In this document: positions 1-7,359 of the stretch, piece by piece
Position numbering within the stretch: position 1 is the first letter of the stretch
Layout of the letters: each line of letters begins with the position of its first letter
NCBI GenBank assembly: GCA_946885905.1
Contig: CAMPHL010000070.1
Coordinates: 1-8,950 of the forward strand
Reading direction: 5' to 3'
Length of the DNA stretch: 8,950 nt
Source of the DNA: an uncultured Pseudomonadota bacterium
GTDB taxonomy: Bacteria > Pseudomonadota > Gammaproteobacteria > Burkholderiales > Usitatibacteraceae
Program-made: the position numbers and the translations under genes
The notes under the pieces: generated by a model
The model's database searches: none
Told to the model about the DNA's origin: nothing
Seen by the model: the letters and a program-made list of their open reading frames with translations, nothing else

Positions 1-248
1 TCCGTGGCGAGCTGCTGGACTACGCGCGGCGCACAGGCGGCACCGTCTTCCACGCTTCAGGCACATGCCGCATGGGAACGGATGCGAACGCCGTCGTGGA
101 TCCCGAGCTGCGCGTGCGCGGCATCGAAGGCCTGCGGGTCATAGACGCCTCGGTGATGCCGACGGTCACGTCGGCCAACACGAACGCGGCGGCCCTGATG
201 ATCGGCGAGAAAGGCGCCGATCTCGTACTCAACCCCGTATCCACATGA
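1..248 (+). CDS. GMC-family FAD-dependent oxidoreductase, C-terminal fragment
   Basis: This is the 3' end of a flavin-dependent alcohol/choline-dehydrogenase-like enzyme; the gene enters from the left edge, in frame from base 3, and 81 residues are visible. What is seen: the GMC C-terminal catalytic signature FHASGTCRMG, with its catalytic His at fragment residue 17, then VVDPELRVRGIEGLRVIDAS and the closing PTVTSANTNAAALMIGEKGADL block. One of its Asn residues (about 59) matches the second active-site His/Asn position of the family. Enzymes of this family oxidise a substrate hydroxyl with FAD; the substrate cannot be told from this piece. The TGA at 246-248 is followed after 13 bases by a solute-receptor gene, so the two are probably co-transcribed and may handle the same compound. 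The family call is firm, the exact substrate is unknown, and the N-terminal FAD-binding part lies outside the window. Confidence 0.93.
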   Translation, partial: RGELLDYARRTGGTVFHASGTCRMGTDANAVVDPELRVRGIEGLRVIDASVMPTVTSANTNAAALMIGEKGADLVLNPVST

Positions 249-261
249 ACCGAAGGACACC

Positions 262-1239
262 ATGAAACTCACGCTTCGCCGCCTCGTCGTCACCTCGCTG
301 CTCGCGCTCCCGCTGGTCCTGGGCAATGCCCACGCGCAGGGCACCTATCCCAACAAGCCCATCAAGTTCATCGTTCCCTTCCCCGCCGGCGGCATCGTCG
401 ATTCGGTCGCGCGCAAGATCGGCGAGAAGCTCTCGGCCAAGTACGGCCAGCCCATCGTGGTCGAGAACCGCGCCGGCGCCGGAGGCTCGATCGGCACCGC
501 CGTCGTCGCGCAATCGGCACCCGATGGATACACGGTGCTCTTCGTCGGCACCGGCTTCACGGTGCTGCCGCTCATGGGCAAGGATCTCGGCTGGAATCCC
601 TCCGACTTCCGCGCCGTGCTGGGTATCGGAAGCACGCCCAACATCGTCGTGGTGAATCCCTCCGTGCCGGCCAAGGACATGAAGGAGCTCATCGCGCTCG
701 CGAAGCAGCGCCCGGAGCCGCTCACCTACGGCTCCCCGGGCCTGGGCTCGAGCCCGCACCTCTCGGGCGAGTTCCTGGCGCAGCAGGCCGGAATCAAGCT
801 CACGCACGTGCCATACAAGGGACAGCCGGATGCCGTCGTCGACCTGCTCGCGGGGCGGATCGACATGATGGCGCTATCGGCCGCGCTCGCCGGGCAGCAC
901 ATGAAGGCCGGGAAGCTGCGCGCGCTCGCGACCACCGCGAAGAAGCGCATCGTCTCGCATCCCGAGCTGCCCACGGTCGCGGAGGCCGCGAACCTGCCCA
1001 ACTACTCGGTCGATCCCTTCACCGCGGCCTTCGTGCCGGCGAAGACGCCCGAGCCCATCGTGAAGATGCTCTCGGACGACATGATGGAGGCCCTGCGCAT
1101 GCCCGACGTGAAGGCGCGCATGGACTTCCTCGGCATGGAGCTCAACCTCCAGCCGATGAAGGAGTTCGACGCGTTCGTCGAGGACGAGATGAAGCGCTGG
1201 AAGGTCGTGCTGGACAAGGCCGGGGTCCTGGCCAAGTAG
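262..1239 (+). CDS. Bug-type periplasmic substrate-binding protein (tripartite tricarboxylate transporter family)
   Basis: A 325-residue periplasmic receptor that binds a small carboxylate or related organic compound. An N-terminal signal peptide is visible: basic MKLTLRR, a Leu/Val-rich core, and a likely cut after AHA at residue 25. Family hallmarks follow in order: YPNKPIKFIVPFPAGG (29-44), the conserved ligand-loop Asp47, NRAGAGGSIG (69-78), DGYTVL (88-93), YGSPGLGSSPHLSGEF (156-171), THVPYKG (181-187) and HPELPTVAEA (233-242). The length is typical of the family. The start is chosen because GAAGGA at 252-257 precedes the ATG by 4 bases and the signal peptide begins there. No TctA/TctB membrane subunits are in the window, which is common because Bug receptors are often orphan genes. 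Lying directly behind a GMC dehydrogenase suggests it captures that enzyme's substrate or a related compound; this is inference. The ligand is unknown. Confidence 0.94.
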   Translation: MKLTLRRLVVTSLLALPLVLGNAHAQGTYPNKPIKFIVPFPAGGIVDSVARKIGEKLSAKYGQPIVVENRAGAGGSIGTAVVAQSAPDGYTVLFVGTGFTVLPLMGKDLGWNPSDFRAVLGIGSTPNIVVVNPSVPAKDMKELIALAKQRPEPLTYGSPGLGSSPHLSGEFLAQQAGIKLTHVPYKGQPDAVVDLLAGRIDMMALSAALAGQHMKAGKLRALATTAKKRIVSHPELPTVAEAANLPNYSVDPFTAAFVPAKTPEPIVKMLSDDMMEALRMPDVKARMDFLGMELNLQPMKEFDAFVEDEMKRWKVVLDKAGVLAK

Positions 1240-1272
1240 CGCTGCAGGGCGTGCTGCCCCGGCCGGGCTCGA

Positions 1273-1788
1273 CTAGAGCGGCTCGTAAGCGAGGCCGTTC
1301 GCCCTGAGCGTGGCGAGGATGTACGCCTTCCACGTCGCGTTCGGAACCCACGCCCGCTGCACTGCCTCCCACGCCCTCTCCGGTGGCTCCTTCAGCGTGA
1401 TCACGCGGTGCAGGAACACCATCGAGGAGGCGCGCAGGTTCATCTGGCAATGCACCCAGACCTTGCGCGCCTCGAGCGCCTTCATGAGGCGCGTGAAGGC
1501 GTCGAAGTCGGCGGCGGTGGGCTTCTCCCAGGCGATGGGGATGTTCACGTAGAGCACCCCCTGGCGCCCGACGATCTTCGGCTCATCCGCGATCGCATCG
1601 CCCACGGTCGGAGGCGCGAGGTAGACGACCGCTTCGTAACCTTGTTCCTTGAGCGTCTCGAGGAAGGCGCGCGTGGGCTGCCCGGAAGTCGAGAGCGTCG
1701 GCGAGACGTCGACGCGGTTCGGGGTCGGGCCCTCGTGACCCGCCGCGGGCAACGCGACCAGCGCCAGTGCCAGGACCCACGATTTCAT
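1273..1788 (-). CDS. exported protein-tyrosine-phosphatase-like protein with a CX4R loop
   Basis: A 171-residue protein. Residues 1-17 (MKSWVLALALVALPAAG) look like a signal peptide, so it probably acts in the periplasm. The rest resembles the compact cysteine-phosphatase-like fold: VSPTLSTSGQPT (28-39), as in the beta-lactamase-hydrolase-like/DSP-type phosphatases, then LKEQGYEAVVYLAP, and the loop VWVHCQMNLRASS with His113, Cys114 and Arg119. The textbook loop is HCx5R; here only four residues separate Cys from Arg. I recall related proteins annotated as tyrosine phosphatase family that share an HCQxNxRAS loop, so this may be a subfamily trait rather than an error. Activity and substrate are unproven. 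The start is fixed by AGGAGG (minus strand, 1801-1796) 7 bases before the ATG. The gene is convergent with the Bug receptor gene (33 bases between stops), and its start overlaps the stop of a 43-codon ORF, so translation may be coupled. Confidence 0.8.
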   Translation of the reverse strand: MKSWVLALALVALPAAGHEGPTPNRVDVSPTLSTSGQPTRAFLETLKEQGYEAVVYLAPPTVGDAIADEPKIVGRQGVLYVNIPIAWEKPTAADFDAFTRLMKALEARKVWVHCQMNLRASSMVFLHRVITLKEPPERAWEAVQRAWVPNATWKAYILATLRANGLAYEPL

Positions 1789-1916
1789 GCTCCACCCTCC
1801 TCGCCCGATTCTGCCGCCGCCGTGCGAGTGATGCCGTGGGAGAGGAAGACCAGCGCCATCATGGAGCGCAACAAGAGGTGCGCCGCGGCGGGGTTGTGCG
1901 CGAGGAATCGTGTCAT
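1785..1916 (-). CDS. small 43-residue ORF, possible DoxX-like N-terminal remnant
   Basis: A short ORF reads MTRFLAHNPAAAHLLLRSMM, then ALVFLSHGITRT and a hydrophilic end AAAESGEEGGA. The central stretch LLLRSMMALVFLSHGI resembles the first membrane helix of DoxX-family proteins (pattern LLLRxxxxLVFLxHG), which normally run to about 130-150 residues with four helices. Here the reading stops after one helix, at a TGA that overlaps the ATG of the phosphatase gene (ATGA). It could be a truncated DoxX relic whose end was replaced, a genuine single-pass small protein, or a leader that couples translation to the phosphatase. No clear Shine-Dalgarno sequence precedes its ATG, which weakens the case. 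The AGGAGG of the next gene lies inside its last codons. Confidence 0.35.
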   Translation of the reverse strand: MTRFLAHNPAAAHLLLRSMMALVFLSHGITRTAAAESGEEGGA

Positions 1917-2078
1917 GGCGGCACGATAGGCCAGCAAGACCGCCGCCGGGCACGCGGGCCGGGGCCGATGACATTTCGTAACTCACCCGGCCGCGGCTGC
2001 CTGCGAGCTGCCGAGCAGCGCGCGGTCGAGGCGGCCCGCGCTGTGGCGACCCTCCCCTGTCCCTCCCAAGAGGGGAGC
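1917..2078. other. intergenic spacer with a short G/C hairpin after asnS
   Basis: These 162 bases lie between the end of asnS and the small ORF. I see no gene here. Directly after the asnS stop is an inverted repeat: CTCCCCT at 2052-2058 and AGGGGAG at 2071-2077, a 7-bp stem with a 12-base loop; a shorter alternative pairing of CTCCC with GGGAG is also possible. There is no T-tract on either strand, so it is a weak terminator candidate at best. Any promoter for the small ORF and phosphatase genes would also have to sit here or run through from asnS, which reads in the same direction. Confidence 0.35.
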
Positions 2079-3482
2079 TCAGTAGCGGGCACTGCCAGGC
2101 GTGCGCGGGAACGGGATGACGTCCCTCACGTTCGACAAGCCCGTCACGTACGCGAGCGTGCGCTCGAAGCCGAGCCCGAAGCCCGCGTGCGGCACGGTGC
2201 CGTAGCGCCGCAGGTCCCGGTACCACGAGTAAGCCGAAGGATCGAGCCCCGTCGCGGCGATGCGGTCGTCGAGCACGTTCAGCCGCTCCTCGCGCTGCGA
2301 GCCGCCGATGATCTCGCCGATTCCGGGCGCGAGCACGTCCATGGCCGCCACCGTCTTGTTGTCGTCGTTGAGGCGCATATAGAACGCCTTGATCTCCTTC
2401 GGGTAGTTCATGAGGATGACCGGCGCCCCCACGTGCTTCTCCGCGAGGTAGCGCTCGTGCTCGCTTTGCAGGTCCACGCCCCACTGCACCGGGTACTCGA
2501 ACTTGTGGCCCTTCACGTTCTCGAGGATGCGGATCGCCTCGGTGTAGTCCATGCGCACGAAGGCCTTGTCCACCATCGCCTGGAGCTTCGCGATCACGCC
2601 CTTCTCGATGCGCTCCTCGAAGAAGGCCATGTCGTCGGCGCGCTCCTCGAGCACCGCCTTGAAGATGTACTTGAGCAGCCGCTCGGCGAGCGTCGCATTG
2701 TCGGCGAGATCCGCGAAGGCGATCTCGGGCTCGATCATCCAGAACTCCGCCAGGTGCCGGCTGGTGTTGGAGTTCTCTGCGCGGAACGTGGGCCCGAAAG
2801 TGTAGACCTTCGTGAGCGCAAGGCAGTAGGCCTCGACGTTGAGCTGCCCCGAGACGGTGAGGAACGCCTCCTTGCCGAAGAAGTCCTGCGCGAAGTCGAT
2901 CCTGCCGTCGGGCCTGCGCGGCGGGTTCGCGAGGTCGAGCGTGGATACGCGGAAGAGCTCGCCCGCGCCTTCGGCGTCCGAAGCCGTGATGATCGGCGTG
3001 TTCACCCACACGAAGCCGTCCTCGGTGAAAAATCGATGGATCGCCATCGCGAGGGCGTGGCGCACGCGCGTGGTCGCTCCGATGACGTTCGTGCGCGGGC
3101 GCAGGTGGGCTACCTCGCGCAGGAATTCCATCGTGTGGGGCTTGGGCTGGATGGGGTACGTGTCGGGATCGTCGACCCAGCCCACGACCTCCACGGACCT
3201 TGCCTGCATCTCGAAGGGCTGGCCCTTCGCGGGCGAGGGCACGATCGTCCCCGTAGCCTCGACCGCACAGCCGGCTGTCAATTTTTGTATTTCGGTGACG
3301 TAATTGGGCAGTGAGGCCTGGGCCACGACTTGCACCGGGTGGAAGCAGGACCCGTCCGATACGTGGACGAAGGAAAGGCCCGCCTTGGAATCGCGCCGGG
3401 TGCGCACCCAGCCGCGCACCTTGACGGGCGTGTCGGCAGGCGCCTTGCCGGCGAGGATGTCGCGAACCGAGAAGGGTGTCAT
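2079..3482 (-). CDS. asnS: asparaginyl-tRNA synthetase
   Basis: A cytoplasmic class IIb aminoacyl-tRNA synthetase, 467 residues, close to the 466 of E. coli AsnRS. It charges tRNA-Asn with asparagine using ATP. The N-terminal OB-fold anticodon-binding domain covers about residues 18-105 ([20 protein letters not shown]). The catalytic core carries the motif 1 region around [22 protein letters not shown] (142-163), motif 2 [21 protein letters not shown] (233-253) and motif 3 [17 protein letters not shown] (432-448). [17 protein letters not shown] after FRAE is the AsnRS form and separates it from AspRS. The ATG at 3482 begins the standard N-terminus; its Shine-Dalgarno sequence is weak (AGGTAA about 13 bases upstream). 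TAAGAT on the minus strand (3495-3490) could be a -10 box but would give almost no leader. It stands alone, divergent from the GGDEF/EAL gene. Presence of asnS suggests the cell makes Asn-tRNA directly, at least in part. Confidence 0.98.
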   Translation of the reverse strand: MTPFSVRDILAGKAPADTPVKVRGWVRTRRDSKAGLSFVHVSDGSCFHPVQVVAQASLPNYVTEIQKLTAGCAVEATGTIVPSPAKGQPFEMQARSVEVVGWVDDPDTYPIQPKPHTMEFLREVAHLRPRTNVIGATTRVRHALAMAIHRFFTEDGFVWVNTPIITASDAEGAGELFRVSTLDLANPPRRPDGRIDFAQDFFGKEAFLTVSGQLNVEAYCLALTKVYTFGPTFRAENSNTSRHLAEFWMIEPEIAFADLADNATLAERLLKYIFKAVLEERADDMAFFEERIEKGVIAKLQAMVDKAFVRMDYTEAIRILENVKGHKFEYPVQWGVDLQSEHERYLAEKHVGAPVILMNYPKEIKAFYMRLNDDNKTVAAMDVLAPGIGEIIGGSQREERLNVLDDRIAATGLDPSAYSWYRDLRRYGTVPHAGFGLGFERTLAYVTGLSNVRDVIPFPRTPGSARY

Positions 3483-3537
3483 AAGGCGAATCTTACCTGC
3501 GCCGTTCGGCGCTTCCGCGGCGCCGCCCGTCCGCCGT

Positions 3538-3542
3538 GAGGA
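3538..3542 (+). promoter_or_regulatory. Shine-Dalgarno candidate favouring an upstream TTG start
   Basis: GAGGA lies 9 bases before a TTG at 3552 that is in frame with the GGDEF/EAL protein and would add eight residues (MASCLLSF). The ATG at 3576 has no purine-rich site before it. The true start is therefore open: TTG with a ribosome site, or ATG without one. Either choice leaves the first membrane helix intact. The site sits in the 93-base spacer shared with the divergent asnS gene, in which I can identify no firm promoter. Confidence 0.4.
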
Positions 3543-3575
3543 ACACCCGGGTTGGCATCGTGTCTGCTTTCATTC

Positions 3576-5975
3576 ATGGCTTCGCTGAAACCGTCCCTGC
3601 GCCTGTTCGCCGCGCCCGCCCTGCCGCGGGTGCCGCCCGGGGCCATCATCTGGATCTTCGTGGGCATCGTGGCGGCGATGCTGGCGGTCACGTTCTACGG
3701 CGTGGAACTCCTCGCCGCGGGGCGCACGTTCATCGCCACCGAGGCGCGCTGGGCCAAGGCCGAGCGCGACGCCGCCTTCTACCTCTCGCGCTACCTGCAT
3801 TCCGACGTGCCCGAGGACTATCTCGCCTACCAGACCGCCATCGGCGTGATCGAGGGCAGCCGCGCCGCGCGCGAAGAGCTCGCACGGCCCGAGCCCGACA
3901 TGAACGCGGTGCGCGCCCAGATGCGCGGGGCCGGCATAACCGACGCGGACGTGGACGACCTCGTCTTCATCGCGGGACAACTGCGCAGGCTCGAGCGGTC
4001 GCGCTACCTCTTCAACCTTTGGCGCCGGGCCGACGTCCTGCTCGACGAGATCCGCCTCATCGCGCTCTCGGCCCACAACGAGGTGGCCCCGGCAGACGCC
4101 CACGAGCGCCTGCAGCGCCTGCACCAGTCCGTCGTGGCGCTCGAGGACGAATTCGCCCGCACGCTGGCGGACATGCAGCGCACCGGGCAATGGATCATCG
4201 CCGCGGTCATCCTGATGTTCACGTTCATGCTGCTGATCGCCGGCATCGCCACCTCGCGCCGCTTCCTCGCGCAGCACGAGAGGCTGCGGCGCACGCTGTT
4301 CGAGAACGAAAGCCAGCTGCGCCACCTCGTCGAAACGGCGCCCCTTCCGCTGCTCATCGTGCGCGCCACCGACCAGCGCATCCTCTACGCCAATGGCCGC
4401 GCGCTCGAGCAGTTCGCGCTCGACCTGGACGCCGCGCTCGGCTACTCGCTCTCCGAGTTCCACGTCGATTCCGACTCGCGCAACGCGCTCGCCGAGGCCC
4501 TTTCGCGCCAGGGCCGTGTGCGCGACACCGAGGTGCGGCTGCGCGACGCGCGCGGGCGCGCGATGTGGCTCATGCTCTCGGCCGAGGCCACGCGCTACGG
4601 CGGACAGGTGTGCCTGCTGGTTGCGCTCGCCGACATCGACGAGAGGAAGCGCCTGCAGGACGACATGCGGCGCAAGGCGATGCACGACCCGCTCACGGGG
4701 CTTCCCAACCGCGCCATGTTCATGGAAGCCCTGGACCGCGCGGTGCACAAGGCACGCCGGCGCAGCTCGCGCTTCTCGGTGGTGTTCATCGACCTCGACC
4801 ACTTCAAGGAGATCAACGACTCGATGGGCCACCACGCCGGCGACCTCGTGCTCAAGACGATGGCCGACCGCCTTTCCCACGCGGTGCGCGCAGCCGACCT
4901 GGTCGCGCGCCTGGCCGGCGACGAGTTCGTGGTGCTGGTCGAGGAGCACGGCGGCCCCGAGGAGGTGATGATCGTCGCGCAGAAGGTGCTCACAGCGCTG
5001 CAGACGCCGATCACGATCGATTGGCGCGAGCTCGCCGTCTCCGGCAGCCTCGGCGTGGCGAGCTACCCCGAGGACGGGACCGACGTGGCCACGCTGGTGC
5101 GAAACGCGGACACCGCGATGTACCAGGCGAAGGAGCTCGGGCGCAACAACTTCCAGTTCTATTCAGAGGAGAAGAACGAGATCTCGCGGCTTCGCCTGGA
5201 GCGCGAGAAACGCATCCGGGGCGCGATCGAGCGCGACGAATTCTTCCTCGAGTACCAGCCGGAGGTCGACGCGGTCACCGGGAAGGTCGTGGCCGTGGAG
5301 GCGCTGCTGCGCTGGCGCGATCCGCAGGACGGCGTCCTCGCGCCCCCGGTGTTCATGCCGCTCGCGGAAGACACCGGCACGGCCCTCGACGTGGGCCTCT
5401 GGGTCCTCGATCGCGCGCTGGCGGACCTGCGCGCCTGGCAGGAGCAGGGCCTGGACGTCACGGTCGCGGTCAATTTCTCCATGCGCCAGCTGCAGCATCC
5501 CGAGCTCACGGATGCGGCGGCGCTGCTCTTCCAGAAGCGCCAGGTGCCGCCCTCCAGCGTGCGCATCGAAGTCCAGGAGCCCACCCTGCTCCAGGACTCC
5601 GACGCCATCCCGCGGGCGATCCTCGCCTTCCGGGCGCTGGGCTGCGAGATCGCGATCGACAACTTCGGCACCGGCTACTCGTCGCTCGGCCTGGTGCGCG
5701 GCATCCCCGTGCAGGTGGTGAAGATCGACAAGTCGCTGGTGAGCTACTGCCCGAACAAGCGCGAGTGCGCCGCGATCGTGCAGGCCTGCTCGGCGATCTC
5801 GCGCAACCTCGGCATCCGCGTGGTCGCCGAGGGGATCGAGAACGAGGAGCAGCTGGCCACGATGCGCTCGCTGGGCTGCGACGGGCTGCAGGGCTACTTC
5901 GTGTCGCGCCCCACCGATGCCGCCGGCATCGCCGCCACGATGCGCGCGGCCGCCGAGCACACCCTCTTGGCGTAG
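3576..5975 (+). CDS. membrane GGDEF/EAL c-di-GMP signalling protein with PAS domain
   Basis: A 799-residue inner-membrane protein expected to make and/or break cyclic di-GMP. Domains in order: membrane helix at about 23-45; a mostly helical periplasmic region at about 50-205 that I cannot assign to a named sensor family; membrane helix 206-227; PAS domain about 243-358; GGDEF about 365-530; EAL about 545-785. The cyclase site looks intact: DPLTGLPNR (371-379), FIDLDHFKEIND with Asp406, Asn414, Asp423, and AGDEF (447-451), an accepted variant of GGDEF; an RxxD inhibitory site (Arg438-Asp441) precedes it. The EAL site keeps Glu575 (EALLRW), Asn633, Glu665, Asp695, Lys716, Glu752 and Gln772, but the usual DDFGTGYSS reads DNFGTGYSS, so Asn696 replaces a metal-binding Asp. 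Phosphodiesterase activity may be weak or lost. ATG 3576 is listed; TTG 3552 is an alternative with a better ribosome site. The last 82 bases overlap the convergent peptidase gene. Confidence 0.95.
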   Translation: MASLKPSLRLFAAPALPRVPPGAIIWIFVGIVAAMLAVTFYGVELLAAGRTFIATEARWAKAERDAAFYLSRYLHSDVPEDYLAYQTAIGVIEGSRAAREELARPEPDMNAVRAQMRGAGITDADVDDLVFIAGQLRRLERSRYLFNLWRRADVLLDEIRLIALSAHNEVAPADAHERLQRLHQSVVALEDEFARTLADMQRTGQWIIAAVILMFTFMLLIAGIATSRRFLAQHERLRRTLFENESQLRHLVETAPLPLLIVRATDQRILYANGRALEQFALDLDAALGYSLSEFHVDSDSRNALAEALSRQGRVRDTEVRLRDARGRAMWLMLSAEATRYGGQVCLLVALADIDERKRLQDDMRRKAMHDPLTGLPNRAMFMEALDRAVHKARRRSSRFSVVFIDLDHFKEINDSMGHHAGDLVLKTMADRLSHAVRAADLVARLAGDEFVVLVEEHGGPEEVMIVAQKVLTALQTPITIDWRELAVSGSLGVASYPEDGTDVATLVRNADTAMYQAKELGRNNFQFYSEEKNEISRLRLEREKRIRGAIERDEFFLEYQPEVDAVTGKVVAVEALLRWRDPQDGVLAPPVFMPLAEDTGTALDVGLWVLDRALADLRAWQEQGLDVTVAVNFSMRQLQHPELTDAAALLFQKRQVPPSSVRIEVQEPTLLQDSDAIPRAILAFRALGCEIAIDNFGTGYSSLGLVRGIPVQVVKIDKSLVSYCPNKRECAAIVQACSAISRNLGIRVVAEGIENEEQLATMRSLGCDGLQGYFVSRPTDAAGIAATMRAAAEHTLLA

Positions 5976-7333
5976 CCGATGTCGATGAACTCGTTCGGGC
6001 CGTGCGCGTTCGACTTCGGCCCCAGCACGCCGGTCACCAGCATCTGCGCCTTCGGGAACCTGGCGCCGAGCATGCTCATGAAGGGAATCGTCCCGCCCTC
6101 GCCCATGTAGGCGGCGGGCCTGCCGAACACTTCGCCGGAGGCCGCATCCATCGCGCCCGCCAGCCACGGCTCGAAGGCCGGCGCGTTCCACCCGGTCGCG
6201 CCCTGGTCGTACTCGAAAGTCACGCGCGCGTTGTTGGGCGGGTCCTTCTGCAGCAGCTCCTGCAATGCCGCGGCCGCGGCGGGGCCGTTCACCAGCGGCG
6301 GCAGGCGCAGCGAGAGCTTGAGCGACGTGTTGGGCCGCTGCACGTTGCCCGCCGAGGCGATGGCGGGCAGGCCCTCGGCGCCGGTCACGGCGAGCGCCGC
6401 GCGCCAGGTGCGGTTGAGGATGAGCTCGACCGGATCCCGGGTCACCGGCTCGGCGAAGAGCCCCGGCTTGGGGTCGCAGCACGTGGCCCAGGGGAAGCGC
6501 TTCCAGATCGTCTCGCCGAGGATCTGCGCCGCCTGCTTCGCCTGCGCGACACGCTCGGAGGGCACCTCGCAAGCGAAGGCGCGTTCCTTCACGACGCCGG
6601 TGCGCGAATCGTCCACGCGATCGAGCAACTGGCGCGCGAGCCGGAAGGACTCGGGAACGACACCACCCGCATCGCCCGAGTGCACGCCCTCGGTGAGGAC
6701 CTCGACCGCGAGTGTTCCGTTCACCAGGCCGCGCAGCGACGTCGTGACCCAGAGCTGCTCGTAGTTGCCGGCGCCCGAATCGAGCGCGATCACCAGCGCG
6801 ACATTGCCCATGCGGGGCGCGAGCGCCTCGAGGTAAGCCGGGAGGTCGTAGCTGCCGCTTTCCTCGCAAGTCTCGATGAGGCCTACGCAGCGCGGGTGCG
6901 CGATGCCCTCGGCATCCAGGGCGGCGATCGCCGAGAGCGCGCCGAAGATGGCGTAGCCGTCGTCGGCTCCCCCGCGCCCATAGAGACGCCCTTCCTCGAT
7001 CACTGGCGTCCACGGGCCCAGGTTCGAGCGCCAGCCGACCATCTCGGGCTGCTTGTCGAGGTGGCCGTAGAAGCACACGGTGTCGCTGCCCTTGCCGGGC
7101 ACGTCGAAGAAGATGACCGGCGTGCGGCCATCGAGGCGCACGATCTCGAGCGTCATGCCCTTGATGCCCTGGCGCGCAGCCCAGGCGTGGGCTTGCCTGA
7201 TCGAGGCTTCGATGTGGCCGTGGCGCTGCCACTCCGGGTCGAAGTGGGGGCTCTTGGCGGGCAGGCGGATGTAGTCGATCAGCTGCGCAACGATGTCGTC
7301 GTCCCACTGGCGGGAAATTCGGGTGTCCAGCAT
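5894..7333 (-). CDS. M20-family metallopeptidase (dipeptidase-like)
   Basis: A 479-residue zinc-type aminoacyl peptidase of the M20 family, closest in pattern to CNDP-type dipeptidases; it probably hydrolyses dipeptides or related amides in the cytoplasm, as no signal peptide is seen. Visible metal and catalytic residues: His91 and Asp93 in YGHLDKQP, the bridging Asp124 in GRGGADDG, Glu157-Glu158 in ETCEESGS (general base and ligand), Asp185 in ALDSGAGN, and His444 in SNAHGPNEF. His218 in GVHSGD marks the inserted dimerisation domain, roughly 200-370. Length is normal. MLDTRISRQWDDD at 7333 is the likely start: it begins the family-like N-terminus, and GGAG lies about 10 bases upstream; the frame stays open further upstream, but that sequence is Arg/Ala-rich and overlaps the divergent gene. 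The final 27 codons run antisense to the end of the GGDEF/EAL gene. The substrate is not determined. Confidence 0.94.
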   Translation of the reverse strand: MLDTRISRQWDDDIVAQLIDYIRLPAKSPHFDPEWQRHGHIEASIRQAHAWAARQGIKGMTLEIVRLDGRTPVIFFDVPGKGSDTVCFYGHLDKQPEMVGWRSNLGPWTPVIEEGRLYGRGGADDGYAIFGALSAIAALDAEGIAHPRCVGLIETCEESGSYDLPAYLEALAPRMGNVALVIALDSGAGNYEQLWVTTSLRGLVNGTLAVEVLTEGVHSGDAGGVVPESFRLARQLLDRVDDSRTGVVKERAFACEVPSERVAQAKQAAQILGETIWKRFPWATCCDPKPGLFAEPVTRDPVELILNRTWRAALAVTGAEGLPAIASAGNVQRPNTSLKLSLRLPPLVNGPAAAAALQELLQKDPPNNARVTFEYDQGATGWNAPAFEPWLAGAMDAASGEVFGRPAAYMGEGGTIPFMSMLGARFPKAQMLVTGVLGPKSNAHGPNEFIDIGYAKRVCSAAARIVAAMPAASVGRDTK

Positions 7334-7347
7334 GGGGATTGCACTCC

Positions 7348-7353
7348 GGAAGG
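7348..7353 (+). promoter_or_regulatory. Shine-Dalgarno site selecting the GTG start of the cardiolipin synthase
   Basis: GGAAGG ends 6 bases before a GTG at 7360, in frame with the cardiolipin synthase. Other in-frame starts are TTG 7339, which has no site, and ATG 7378, which has no purine-rich sequence at the right distance. The CTCC just left of it (7344-7347) reads GGAG on the other strand and is the ribosome site for the divergent peptidase, so the two sites abut. Confidence 0.5.
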
Positions 7354-7359
7354 CGTGCC

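Noticed and set aside
1240..1272. Bidirectional terminator between the convergent Bug receptor and phosphatase genes
   Set aside because: Only a 4-bp GGGC/GCCC pairing is visible in 33 bases, with no T-tract on either strand.
1273..3009. A 578-codon reading that joins the phosphatase to a long N-terminal extension
   Set aside because: The extension is the wrong frame of asnS; the real start is the ATG at 1788 with AGGAGG and a signal peptide.
1767..3314. A 515-codon open frame on the + strand antisense to asnS
   Set aside because: Shadow of asnS: low-complexity Arg/Glu/Val-rich translation, no recognisable motif, while the opposite strand encodes a complete AsnRS.
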